This document shows positions 1 to 5,951 of a DNA stretch of 8,111 nucleotides, piece after piece. The position numbers and the translations under genes were made by a program. Source of the DNA: Chromatiales bacterium (lineage in GTDB: Bacteria > Pseudomonadota > Gammaproteobacteria > CAMYNG01). Position 1 is the first letter of the stretch, and every line of letters starts with the position of its first letter. The stretch lies in NCBI GenBank assembly GCA_027021685.1, contig JALUTW010000344.1:1-8111 (forward strand), given 5' to 3'. A model generated the notes under the pieces. It did not search any database and was not told the origin of the DNA. It saw only the letters and a list, made by a program, of their open reading frames with translations.

Positions 1-1475
1 GCATGTGGGTGCTGTCGCTGGTGGTGTTCATCTACGTCGCCTCCGGCGGCCTGCGCGCCGTGGCCTACGTGGACACCATGCAGGCCATCCTGCTCGCCCT
101 GGGCATCATCGCCATCGGCATCATCGCGGTGTACTACGTGGGCGGCTGGGAACGCCTCAACGAGGGCATCGCGACCCTGGCCCAGTTCGACACCAAGCGC
201 ACGCCCGACGGCTACAGCCACTATGTGGCCATACCCGGCGTCATCCAGATGGTGAGTGCAGGCCCCTCGGCCACCGGCGGGGCCTGGACCGGGGTCATGA
301 TCCTCACCTACATGTTCGCGCTCATGGGCATCCAGTCGGCCCCGGCGTTTTCCATGTGGGCCTTCTCCAACCACAGTCCCAAGCCCTTCGCCCCCCAGCA
401 GGTGTGGGCCTCCAGCTTCGGCATCGGGCTCATTCTCATGGTCTTCACCGCCATGCAGGGGCTGGGCGGCCACCTCCTGGGAGCGGACACCAAGTTCGCC
501 GCGGCCCATCCCGAAATGGTGAACAACGTCCTCGGCCCCATTCTGAACGGCCGGGACCTCATGGACATGCCGGGCAAGCAGGGCATGCTGGTACCGGCCC
601 TCATCCACCTGATGTCGGACGCCGCTCCCTGGCTGGTGGGCCTGCTCGCGGTATGCGCCCTCGCCGCCATGCAGTCCACCGGGGCCGCCTACATGTCCAC
701 CGCCGGCGGCATGCTGACCCGTGACATCCTCAAGCGTTTCCTCCTGCCCAATGCCAGCCACAGGGTGCAGAAGATGTGGGGCCGCATCGGCGTGGCCATC
801 ATCGTCCTGGCCGCACTGGTGGTGGCCACCACTTCCACCGATGCCCTGGTGCTGCTGGGCGGCCTGGCGGTGGCCTACGGCTTCCAGATGTGGCCGGCCC
901 TCATCGCCATCTGCTGGTGGCCGTGGCTGACCCGGGCCGGCGTCACCTGGGGGCTGGTGGCCGGGCTCATCGCGGTCACGCTCACCGAGTCCATCGGCCA
1001 GGCCTGGTTCGGCATCGAGGCCTGGGGCCGCTGGCCGCTGACCATCCACTCCGCCGGCTGGGGCATCCTGTTCAACCTGGGAACCGCCATCGTCGTGTCC
1101 TACTTCACCCAGAACCCGGAGGACACGGAGCACCGCATGACCTACCACCGCTTCCTGCGCGAGCACGCGAGCCTGCCCGCCGGGAAGAAGTCGCTGGTGC
1201 CGCTGGCCTGGATCATCACCCTGGTCTGGTTCTTCTTCGGCATCGGCCCGGGGGCGGTGATCGGCAACACCATCTTCGGTGATCCCAACGACGCCAGCAC
1301 CTGGATTTTCGGGATGCCGTCCATCTGGGCCTGGCAGCTCCTGTGGTGGGCCATCGGGGTGTTCATGATGTGGTTCCTGGCCTACAAGATGGAGATGTCC
1401 ACCGTGCCCGAACGGGAAGTGGAGGCCCTGCACGAGGACATCGGCGACATCCAGCTGGACGTGGACAAGCCGTAG
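1..1475 (+). CDS. Sodium:solute symporter (SSS family), acetate-permease-like, 5' end missing
   Basis: Partial gene: the reading frame is open from the left edge, so the true start and roughly the first 100-150 residues are outside the window. The visible ~490 residues are a polytopic inner-membrane protein with many hydrophobic helices. Near its start is the segment GGLRAVAYVDTMQ, typical of the fifth helix of the SSS family (PutP, ActP, SGLT). The helix with AAMQSTGAAYMSTAGG (about residues 221-236 of the visible part) carries the Ser-Thr pair (S232, T233) that aligns with sodium ligands of PutP. The protein ends in a charged, probably cytoplasmic tail rich in Glu and Asp. The family couples sodium entry to uptake of small organic solutes. 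Acs lies about 4.5 kb downstream in the same direction, so acetate or a similar carboxylate is the likely substrate (inference). There is no histidine kinase extension, so it is not a CrbS/CbrA-type fusion. Family sure, substrate not. Confidence 0.9.
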   Translation, partial: MWVLSLVVFIYVASGGLRAVAYVDTMQAILLALGIIAIGIIAVYYVGGWERLNEGIATLAQFDTKRTPDGYSHYVAIPGVIQMVSAGPSATGGAWTGVMILTYMFALMGIQSAPAFSMWAFSNHSPKPFAPQQVWASSFGIGLILMVFTAMQGLGGHLLGADTKFAAAHPEMVNNVLGPILNGRDLMDMPGKQGMLVPALIHLMSDAAPWLVGLLAVCALAAMQSTGAAYMSTAGGMLTRDILKRFLLPNASHRVQKMWGRIGVAIIVLAALVVATTSTDALVLLGGLAVAYGFQMWPALIAICWWPWLTRAGVTWGLVAGLIAVTLTESIGQAWFGIEAWGRWPLTIHSAGWGILFNLGTAIVVSYFTQNPEDTEHRMTYHRFLREHASLPAGKKSLVPLAWIITLVWFFFGIGPGAVIGNTIFGDPNDASTWIFGMPSIWAWQLLWWAIGVFMMWFLAYKMEMSTVPEREVEALHEDIGDIQLDVDKP

Positions 1476-1504
1476 CCGGCAGCCACCGGCGACATCCGCC
1501 AACC

Positions 1505-1546
1505 AGGGACGGGGGAGGCACGCCTTCCCCGTCCCTGTTCGATTTT
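1505..1546 (+). terminator. Rho-independent terminator after the symporter gene
   Basis: A 14-bp stem (1505-1518 paired with 1523-1536, one G-U wobble) closes on a four-base loop CACG and is followed by GTTCGATTTT, a modest T-rich tail. It lies 29 bases after the symporter stop codon and 17 bases before the next start, so it probably separates the symporter transcript from the two genes that follow. The weak T-tract means termination may be partial. Confidence 0.75.
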
Positions 1547-1563
1547 CCGGAACTGGAACGGGT

Positions 1564-1797
1564 ATGGCGTACTTTTCAGCTTCGGTCCTGATCCTGGCCC
1601 TGGCCCTGTTCTTTCCCGTCAGCCGTCTCATCTGGGTGCTCAGCGTGCGCCGCCTGGAGCGGCGCGGGGGGCGTGCCCTCGGCGAGGACGAGCGCCGGGG
1701 CCAGCTGGCGCGGGCACGGTTCATCGCCGTGTTCGCTTCCCTGATCTTTTCGTTCCTGTTCAACCTCAACCTGCTGGGCTGGCCGCAGCATGGATGA
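1564..1797 (+). CDS. Small two-helix membrane protein, function unknown (77 aa)
   Basis: I do not recognise a family. The 77-residue product has a hydrophobic helix at about residues 5-26 and another at about 53-73. They are separated by a highly charged loop with many Arg and Glu (RRLERR at about 31-36, then GEDERRG), which predicts a cytoplasmic loop between two inner-membrane helices. The start is ATG with a weak GGAA ribosome-binding site five bases upstream. The 3' end overlaps the start of the TPR gene by 8 bases (ATG at 1790, stop TGA at 1795-1797), so the two are probably translationally coupled and may work together. Codon use with G/C-rich third positions and the tight overlap argue that it is real. 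It lies just beyond a terminator, so it needs its own promoter or readthrough; I see no convincing promoter. Confidence 0.75.
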   Translation: MAYFSASVLILALALFFPVSRLIWVLSVRRLERRGGRALGEDERRGQLARARFIAVFASLIFSFLFNLNLLGWPQHG

Positions 1798-2368
1798 ACG
1801 GCTGTACCGGACCCTGGTGCGGGTGGCGGTGATCCTCACCGTGGCCTGGGTGGGGTGGTCGGTGTACGACAGCTTCCTGCGCGACCGGGCCCCCGGGGAA
1901 CTGGCCTACCACGCCGGCAACCGCCACTTCGAGGACGGCCGCTGGGAGGCGGCCCTGCGCGCCTACGACGAGGCCCTGGCGGCCAACCCGGATTTCATTC
2001 ACGCCCTGCGCGGGCGCGCCCGCAGCCTCATGCAGCTGGGCCGCCACGAGGAGGCCCTGGCCGCCTTCGACGAGGCCATACGGCGCGAGCCGGGCTTCGC
2101 CGCCACCTGGGCCAACCGCGGCATCCTCCACGACCGCATGGGCCACTACGAGGCCGCCATCGCGGACTACGAGCGGGCCCTGGCCCTGGACCCTTCCCTC
2201 AACGACGGCCCCAACTGGCTCACGCGGTTCCTGCGCCTGCAGCCCCGGCGCCCGCCCGGCATCGGGGACCGTGCCCGCTACCTGCGCGCGCAGCTGGCCC
2301 TGCCCCCGGCCGAGCGCGTGCTGCGGGTGCCGGAGCTGGATGCCGCCCAGCGGCCGTACAAGAAATGA
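1790..2368 (+). CDS. Membrane-anchored tetratricopeptide repeat (TPR) protein
   Basis: The 192-residue protein has an N-terminal hydrophobic helix at about residues 8-26 (signal anchor), then three consecutive 34-residue TPR units at about 36-69, 70-103 and 104-137. Each unit shows the usual pattern: small residues at helix contacts, a central A-Y/F-D/E-x-A/R-L/I block, and a closing NP, EP or DP. A C-terminal tail of about 55 residues, rich in Arg and Pro, ends in QRPYKK. TPR arrays are protein-binding scaffolds; the anchor suggests it sits at the inner membrane with the repeats on the periplasmic or cytoplasmic face (not decidable here). Start codon ATG has no good Shine-Dalgarno but overlaps the preceding 77-residue gene by 8 bases, which fits coupled translation. 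It ends only 7 bases from the stop of the convergent 54-residue gene. The binding partner is unknown. Confidence 0.88.
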   Translation: MDERLYRTLVRVAVILTVAWVGWSVYDSFLRDRAPGELAYHAGNRHFEDGRWEAALRAYDEALAANPDFIHALRGRARSLMQLGRHEEALAAFDEAIRREPGFAATWANRGILHDRMGHYEAAIADYERALALDPSLNDGPNWLTRFLRLQPRRPPGIGDRARYLRAQLALPPAERVLRVPELDAAQRPYKK

Positions 2369-2375
2369 CCCGGGA

Positions 2376-2540
2376 TCAGATCAGGCCCAGGATGTCCACG
2401 AACAGGACCCGGAGACAGAACAGCAGGGCGATGGCCCCGAACAGCAGATGGCCGATCTCGGTCTCGCCGTCGGCGTCGCGGTAGGTGAGCCCGTGCCAGG
2501 CGACCCCGGCGGTGACCAGCACGAACACCCAGTCCCACAT
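2376..2540 (-). CDS. Small two-helix membrane protein, function unknown (54 aa)
   Basis: A short minus-strand gene of 54 codons. The start ATG (2540-2538) is preceded by the purine-rich ribosome-binding stretch GGGGAGAGGGGC, and the stop TGA is at 2378-2376. The product begins MWDWVFVLVTAG and has one hydrophobic helix at about residues 3-20, a short acidic loop (RDADGETE, about 21-28), and a second helix at about 31-54 reaching the C-terminus. It lies 37 bases downstream of the 123-residue gene on the same strand, so the two probably form one transcript. It converges with the TPR gene, with 7 bases between the stop codons. No family is recognised. The ribosome-binding site, membrane-protein pattern and lack of any other gene in this gap support it as real. 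Confidence 0.7.
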   Translation of the reverse strand: MWDWVFVLVTAGVAWHGLTYRDADGETEIGHLLFGAIALLFCLRVLFVDILGLI

Positions 2541-2577
2541 GCCCCTCTCCCCGCGGCCGGGACGCGCCGCACCCCGT

Positions 2578-2949
2578 TCAATAGCAGGGGAGAAAATAGC
2601 ACCCGTCCGCCGCCGGCAACAAGTCGCCGCCCATGGACACCGCCAGCAGGCTCAGCGCCAACAGGGCCAGGGCGGGCACCAGCCACATGGGGGCGGGCCG
2701 GCCGGCGGCCGCCCGGGCCCGCGGCCGGGACCCCAGCACCCGCCGCGTGTAGTGGCGCACCCACGGCGGCACGTCCTGGCGGAACATGTAGCGGACGAAA
2801 TGGCGCTCCAGTTCACCCGGCACCGGTTCGGTCCCGAACCACGCCCGCCAGGCCCGGCGGAAGACCTCGTACTCCGTGATCTCGTACCAGGCCGCCGTCT
2901 CCGCCACCTCGGTCAGTTCCTGCGGCGTCTCATCCGGTATCATCCACAT
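2578..2949 (-). CDS. C-terminally membrane-anchored small protein, function unknown (123 aa)
   Basis: I do not recognise a named family. The 123-residue product has an N-terminal soluble domain of about 85 residues, rich in aromatic and charged residues (for example YEVFRRAWRAWFG, then RHFVRYMFRQDVPPWVRHY), a short basic Arg/Ala linker, one hydrophobic helix at about 87-107, and a short tail with two cysteines (CYFLPCY) at the very end. It would be a tail-anchored inner-membrane protein with its soluble part probably cytoplasmic. I chose the ATG at 2949 because AAGGGA stands five bases before it; the longer start at 2988 overlaps the predicted -12 promoter element and has no ribosome-binding site. 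It is the first gene of a minus-strand pair with the 54-residue membrane protein and is divergent from the DUF294 gene. In the same frame upstream the ORF runs much further, but that part is antisense to the DUF294 gene. Confidence 0.72.
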   Translation of the reverse strand: MWMIPDETPQELTEVAETAAWYEITEYEVFRRAWRAWFGTEPVPGELERHFVRYMFRQDVPPWVRHYTRRVLGSRPRARAAAGRPAPMWLVPALALLALSLLAVSMGGDLLPAADGCYFLPCY

Positions 2950-2986
2950 GGCGATCCCTTGGCATTCAGCTTCACCCTCCTGCGTC

Positions 2987-3003
2987 ATGCGAAAGCCGTG
3001 CCA
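2987..3003 (-). promoter_or_regulatory. Candidate sigma-54 (-24/-12) promoter for the minus-strand membrane pair
   Basis: Read on the minus strand, the sequence is TGGCACGGCTTTCGCAT. It matches the sigma-54 consensus TGGCACG-N4-TTGCA at all fixed positions but one (TCGC for TTGC), with GG and GC exactly ten bases apart. Transcription would start near 2977, leaving a leader of about 28 bases with the AAGGGA ribosome-binding site before the ATG at 2949. No activator binding site or activator gene was identified nearby. In a GC-rich sequence a chance match is possible, so this is a candidate only. Confidence 0.4.
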
Positions 3004-3005
3004 GC

Positions 3006-3029
3006 GGTGCCGCCGGGAGCGGCGGCGCC
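3006..3029 (+). other. GC-rich hairpin in the leader of the DUF294 gene
   Basis: A 10-bp stem (3006-3015 with 3020-3029, one T-G wobble) closes on GGAG and is followed by TTCGTTTCC. It lies 31 bases before the GTG start of the DUF294 gene, within the 111-base divergent intergenic region. It resembles a weak terminator, but no plus-strand gene ends just before it. It might be a leader structure, or only a by-product of high GC content. Confidence 0.3.
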
Positions 3030-3060
3030 TTCGTTTCCACCCCCCGGAAGGGACTGAACC

Positions 3061-4926
3061 GTGGCCCTTGACCCCGCGCCCCTGACCACCAGCCACACCT
3101 TCGCCGCCCTGGCACCGGAAACGGTGCAGGCACTGCTGGAATGCGCCGAAGTGGTGCATCTGGCCGACGGCGAGGCCCTGTTCCGCAGCGGTGACGGTTA
3201 CCGCCACGCGATGTTCATCCTGTACGAGGGACGGCTGCGCATGGAACGGGCCGACGGCCGCATCCTGCGCCAGGGACCGGGTTCCATCGTGGGGCTGTCC
3301 AACTACCTGGATCAGGCCCCGTACACGGCCACGGTGACCGCCGAGGGTCCGGCCACGGTGCTGGTGGTGCCGGAGGACGCGCTGCGGGCACTGGAGGCCC
3401 GCCGGCGCGACCTCTACGACACCCTCAACCGGATCATCTCCGAGCGGCTGGCCAGCCGGGCCCGCCTGCGCCACCCCATCACCGGCCGCCTCGCCCAGCC
3501 GGTGGCCCAGGCCATGAAGTCGCCGGTGGTGACCTGCGACGCCGGGACCACCCTGCGCGCGGCCCTGGCCCTCATGCTGGAGCGCCGCATCGGCAGCCTG
3601 GCCGCCCTGGATCCGTCGGGGCTGCCCGTGGGCCTGCTCACCTGTGCCGGCCTGGCCCGGGCCGTGATCCTCGACGGCGGCTCGCCGGACGATTCCATCA
3701 TGACCGCCGCCTGCGAGGAACCGGTCCAGGTGCCGCCGGATCTGCCCCTGTGGCAGGCGGAGGAGGTGATGCAGCGGGAGGGCGCCAAGTACCTGCTGGT
3801 GGCCGAGGGGGAGCGCCTGCTGGGCATCCTCTCGCAAAGCGACGTCCTGCGCACCGCCCTGGGCCGCCACACGCTGCTCACCGGTGCCATCCGCGACGCG
3901 GCGGCCGTGGAAGACCTGGCCCGCCTGCGCCGGGAGCTGCCGGAGGTGGCCCGGGAGGCCTGGGAGAGCCACCGCCGGGCCTCGGCCGCGGTGCGGGACC
4001 TGTCGGAGGTCCACCTGGCGCTGCAGCGGCGCTGCGTGGAACTCACCGTCGCGGCCATGGAGCGGGACGGCCACGGGCCGCCACCGTGCGGGTTTGCCGT
4101 CCTCGTCATGGGCTCCGGAGGGCGCCGGGAGATGCTGCTGGGCCCGGACCAGGACAACGGGCTGATCCTGGACGACGGCCCGGGCCGGCCCGACGCGGCC
4201 GCCACCGGATGGTTCGAGCGCTTTGCCGGCCGCCTCAACGACCACCTCGCGGCGCTGGGCTATCCGCTCTGCCCCGGCGGCATCATGGCCCGCAATCCCC
4301 TGTTCCGGAAGACCCTGGCCCAGTGGCGGGCCCAGGTGGATCACCTCCTGCGCCATCCCACCGACAAGGCCGCGCGCTGGTCCAACATCGTGTTCGACTT
4401 CGCCACCCTGTACGGCGACGACCGCCTGGTCCAGGCCCTGCGCCGCCATCTCCTGGACGCCCTCCGGGAACGGCCCGCCCTGCTGGAGTACATGGCCGAG
4501 CACGACGCCGAGGGCCGGCCCGCCATCGGGCCCTTCAACGTCCTGCTCACCTCCCGCGAGCCGGGGCGGCGCGGGCGCGTCGACCTCAAGCGCAACGGCC
4601 TGCGCATCGTCTGCGACGCCGCCCGTATCCTCGCCCTCTCAGCCGGCATCGGCGCCACCCACACGGGCGACCGGCTGGACGCCCTCGTCCGCCACGGACT
4701 GGTCTCCGCCCACCTCGCCTCGTCCGTGCGCACCGCCTACGAGGAGCTGCTGGACCTGCTGTTGTCCCACCAGCTGGAGCAGGTGCGCCAGGGCGCGGCA
4801 CCGGACAGCCTGGTGGACCCGGACCGGCTCTCGCCCGAGGTCAAGTCCACGCTGCGCATGGCCATGCGCGCCGCCAGGCGCTTCCAGGACCTGCTCCAGG
4901 GCCGCTTCGGCCGCAGTGCCTTTTGA
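3061..4926 (+). CDS. cNMP-binding-like / CBS pair / DUF294 nucleotidyltransferase protein
   Basis: A 621-residue cytoplasmic protein with the full architecture of the DUF294 'signal transduction' family: a cyclic-nucleotide-binding-like beta domain at about 10-125, two CBS domains at about 148-205 and 213-268, a nucleotidyltransferase domain at about 290-440, and a helical DUF294 C-terminal domain at about 465-615. The transferase signature is visible as GSGGRREMLLGPDQDNG from residue 351, with the Gly-Ser pair (351-352) and the metal-binding Asp363-x-Asp365 pair intact, as in GlnD-type enzymes. The target of transfer is not known for this family. The cNMP-type pocket lacks the usual Glu and Arg (Leu79 and Tyr88 instead), so it may not bind cAMP. 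Start is GTG with AAGGGA seven bases upstream. Its TGA overlaps the exonuclease ATG by one base, indicating coupled translation. It lies in a locus with a solute symporter and acs, suggesting a role in carboxylate metabolism (inference). Confidence 0.92.
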   Translation: MALDPAPLTTSHTFAALAPETVQALLECAEVVHLADGEALFRSGDGYRHAMFILYEGRLRMERADGRILRQGPGSIVGLSNYLDQAPYTATVTAEGPATVLVVPEDALRALEARRRDLYDTLNRIISERLASRARLRHPITGRLAQPVAQAMKSPVVTCDAGTTLRAALALMLERRIGSLAALDPSGLPVGLLTCAGLARAVILDGGSPDDSIMTAACEEPVQVPPDLPLWQAEEVMQREGAKYLLVAEGERLLGILSQSDVLRTALGRHTLLTGAIRDAAAVEDLARLRRELPEVAREAWESHRRASAAVRDLSEVHLALQRRCVELTVAAMERDGHGPPPCGFAVLVMGSGGRREMLLGPDQDNGLILDDGPGRPDAAATGWFERFAGRLNDHLAALGYPLCPGGIMARNPLFRKTLAQWRAQVDHLLRHPTDKAARWSNIVFDFATLYGDDRLVQALRRHLLDALRERPALLEYMAEHDAEGRPAIGPFNVLLTSREPGRRGRVDLKRNGLRIVCDAARILALSAGIGATHTGDRLDALVRHGLVSAHLASSVRTAYEELLDLLLSHQLEQVRQGAAPDSLVDPDRLSPEVKSTLRMAMRAARRFQDLLQGRFGRSAF

Positions 4927-5588
4927 TGGCCGGGACCTGCGCACGCCGTCCACGGGGACTGCTGCAGCGGCTGGCCGCCCTGTGGCCCCGCCGCGATCCG
5001 CGCCTGGACCGCCCCGTGGCCGAGACCCGGTTCGTAGTGCTGGACACCGAGACCACCGGCCTGCACGCCTACGCCGGTGACCAGGTGGTGGCCATCGCCG
5101 TGCTGGAACTGGAGGGCCTCGTTCCCACCGGCCGCCAATGGAGCAGCCTGGTGAACCCCGGCCGTCCCATCCCCGCCGAGGCCACGGCCATCCACGGCAT
5201 CACCGACGAGCAGGTGGCCGGTGCCCCGGCCCTGGACACCGTGCTGCCCGTGGTGGACGCCTTCCTCGCCGACGCCCCGCTGGTGGGCCACCACACCGCC
5301 TTCGACCTGCGCTTCATCAACCGGGCCCGGCGCCGGGCCGGCCGGCCGCCGCTGAGGAACCCGGTACTGGACACCATGCTCCTGTACCTGGCCACCAGCG
5401 GCCGCCTGGGGCACTATACCCTGGAGGAGGTGGCGGGGGCCTGCGGCGTCACCATCCGCCATCGCCATACCGCGCTGGGCGACGCCCGGGCCGCCGCGGA
5501 CATCTTCGCCTGCCTCGTCCCCCGGCTGGTGGACCCGCAGCGCCCGCTGCGCAGTCTGCTCGCCGCCCAGCGCCAGGCGGGGCCCTGA
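4926..5588 (+). CDS. DnaQ-family 3'-5' exonuclease (DEDDh type)
   Basis: A 220-residue protein of the DnaQ/PolC-epsilon exonuclease superfamily. All catalytic motifs are present: ExoI DTETTG with Asp40 and Glu42, ExoII GHHTAFDLRF with Asp127, and ExoIII HTALGDARAAAD with His181 and Asp186, making it the DEDDh type. Such enzymes remove nucleotides from the 3' end of DNA or RNA, or hydrolyse small nucleotide substrates, using two metal ions. The fold starts at about residue 34, preceded by an Arg-rich, amphipathic extension of about 30 residues. It is a free-standing protein, too short for a polymerase, and lacks the tail of replicative DnaQ. The start ATG overlaps the stop of the DUF294 gene (TGATG). 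DUF294-exonuclease neighbours recur next to acetate permease genes in Pseudomonas (as I recall), so a role linked to the nucleotidyltransferase is more likely than replication proofreading (inference). Confidence 0.92.
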   Translation: MAGTCARRPRGLLQRLAALWPRRDPRLDRPVAETRFVVLDTETTGLHAYAGDQVVAIAVLELEGLVPTGRQWSSLVNPGRPIPAEATAIHGITDEQVAGAPALDTVLPVVDAFLADAPLVGHHTAFDLRFINRARRRAGRPPLRNPVLDTMLLYLATSGRLGHYTLEEVAGACGVTIRHRHTALGDARAAADIFACLVPRLVDPQRPLRSLLAAQRQAGP

Positions 5589-5606
5589 GCCCCGGGAGGT
5601 CGTTCC

Positions 5607-5909
5607 ATGCCCGCCCCGTTGCCGTCGTTCCGGCCCGTGCTCCGTCTCCTGGCATGGCTGCTGTTCGCCGTCCTGTTCTACTACAGCGGCGAGCAGTTCA
5701 TGCTCTGGCTCCTGGAGCCCGAGCGCTTCGCCGGCGGCTGGCGCTGGTTCCCGGCGGGCCTGTTTCCACTGCTGGTGCCTGCGTTTTTCGTGGTCAATCA
5801 CCGCCTTGGCTGTGGCCGGGGAGTGTGTACAATCAGGCAGGATTCCGCCCCGCAGACACCGGGGTGTGCCGCGGAACACAAGCCAGGGGCCGGCCCGGCG
5901 CCGCCGTAG
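5607..5909 (+). CDS. Small membrane protein, function unknown (100 aa)
   Basis: The 100-residue product has hydrophobic helices at about residues 11-35 and 48-63, joined by a short loop (EPERFAGGWRW). Its last ~35 residues are Gly/Pro/Cys-rich and look unconserved. The start ATG has a strong GGGAGG ribosome-binding site seven bases upstream and lies 18 bases after the exonuclease stop, so it is probably the last gene of the DUF294-exonuclease transcript. No family is recognised. The 3' third overlaps a likely acs promoter and inverted repeats, so the tail sequence may be shaped by regulatory needs. The position between the exonuclease and acs would suit a membrane partner of this locus, but nothing in the sequence shows a function. 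Confidence 0.68.
   Translation: MPAPLPSFRPVLRLLAWLLFAVLFYYSGEQFMLWLLEPERFAGGWRWFPAGLFPLLVPAFFVVNHRLGCGRGVCTIRQDSAPQTPGCAAEHKPGAGPAPP
5806..5833 (+). promoter_or_regulatory. Candidate sigma-70-type promoter for acs
   Basis: TTGGCT (5806-5811) and TACAAT (5828-5833) are separated by 16 bases. The -10 box matches the consensus at five of six positions and the -35 at four of six, which stands out in such GC-rich sequence. Transcription would start near 5840, giving acs a leader of about 110 bases. The element lies inside the 3' part of the preceding small membrane gene, so acs could be transcribed both alone and by readthrough. Confidence 0.5.
5856..5880. repeat. Overlapping inverted repeats in the acs leader (candidate operator)
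   Basis: Two short inverted repeats share one arm. The first is ACACC-GG-GGTGT (5856-5867). The second is GTGTGCCGCGGAACAC (5864-5879), a 16-base palindrome with a single mismatched pair. The GTGT arm at 5864-5867 can therefore pair with the ACAC on either side. Read as TGTG-N8-CACA (5865-5880) the spacing equals that of a CRP site, but the fifth base of each half does not match. It lies about 16-40 bases after the predicted transcription start, a position that would suit a repressor or a leader structure rather than a class I/II activator. Confidence 0.35.
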
Positions 5910-5951
5910 CCATCCGCAGCCCCGCCGCCGAACAAGAACGAGGAGAACGTC

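Noticed and set aside
2949..2964. A second sigma-54-like sequence on the plus strand (TGGCGATCCCTTGGCA), which could drive the DUF294 gene.
   Set aside because: It keeps the GG-N10-GC spacing, but four of the twelve fixed bases differ from the consensus. In GC-rich DNA this is too weak to call, though a divergent sigma-54 pair would be worth remembering.
2950..4503. The long upstream part of the minus-strand frame that ends in the 123-residue membrane protein.
   Set aside because: It is antisense to the DUF294 gene, which has recognisable domains; only the part after the ATG at 2949 has its own ribosome-binding site and protein-like composition.
3750..4925. Plus-strand frame continuing upstream of the exonuclease to 3750.
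   Set aside because: This part overlaps the DUF294 gene in another frame and is a Pro/Arg/Gly-rich shadow. The exonuclease begins at ATG 4926, in the TGATG overlap.
5865..5880. TGTG-N8-CACA read as a CRP site in front of acs.
   Set aside because: The spacing fits, but the conserved fifth base of each half-site is wrong and the position is downstream of the predicted transcription start. Recorded instead as an inverted repeat of unknown binder.
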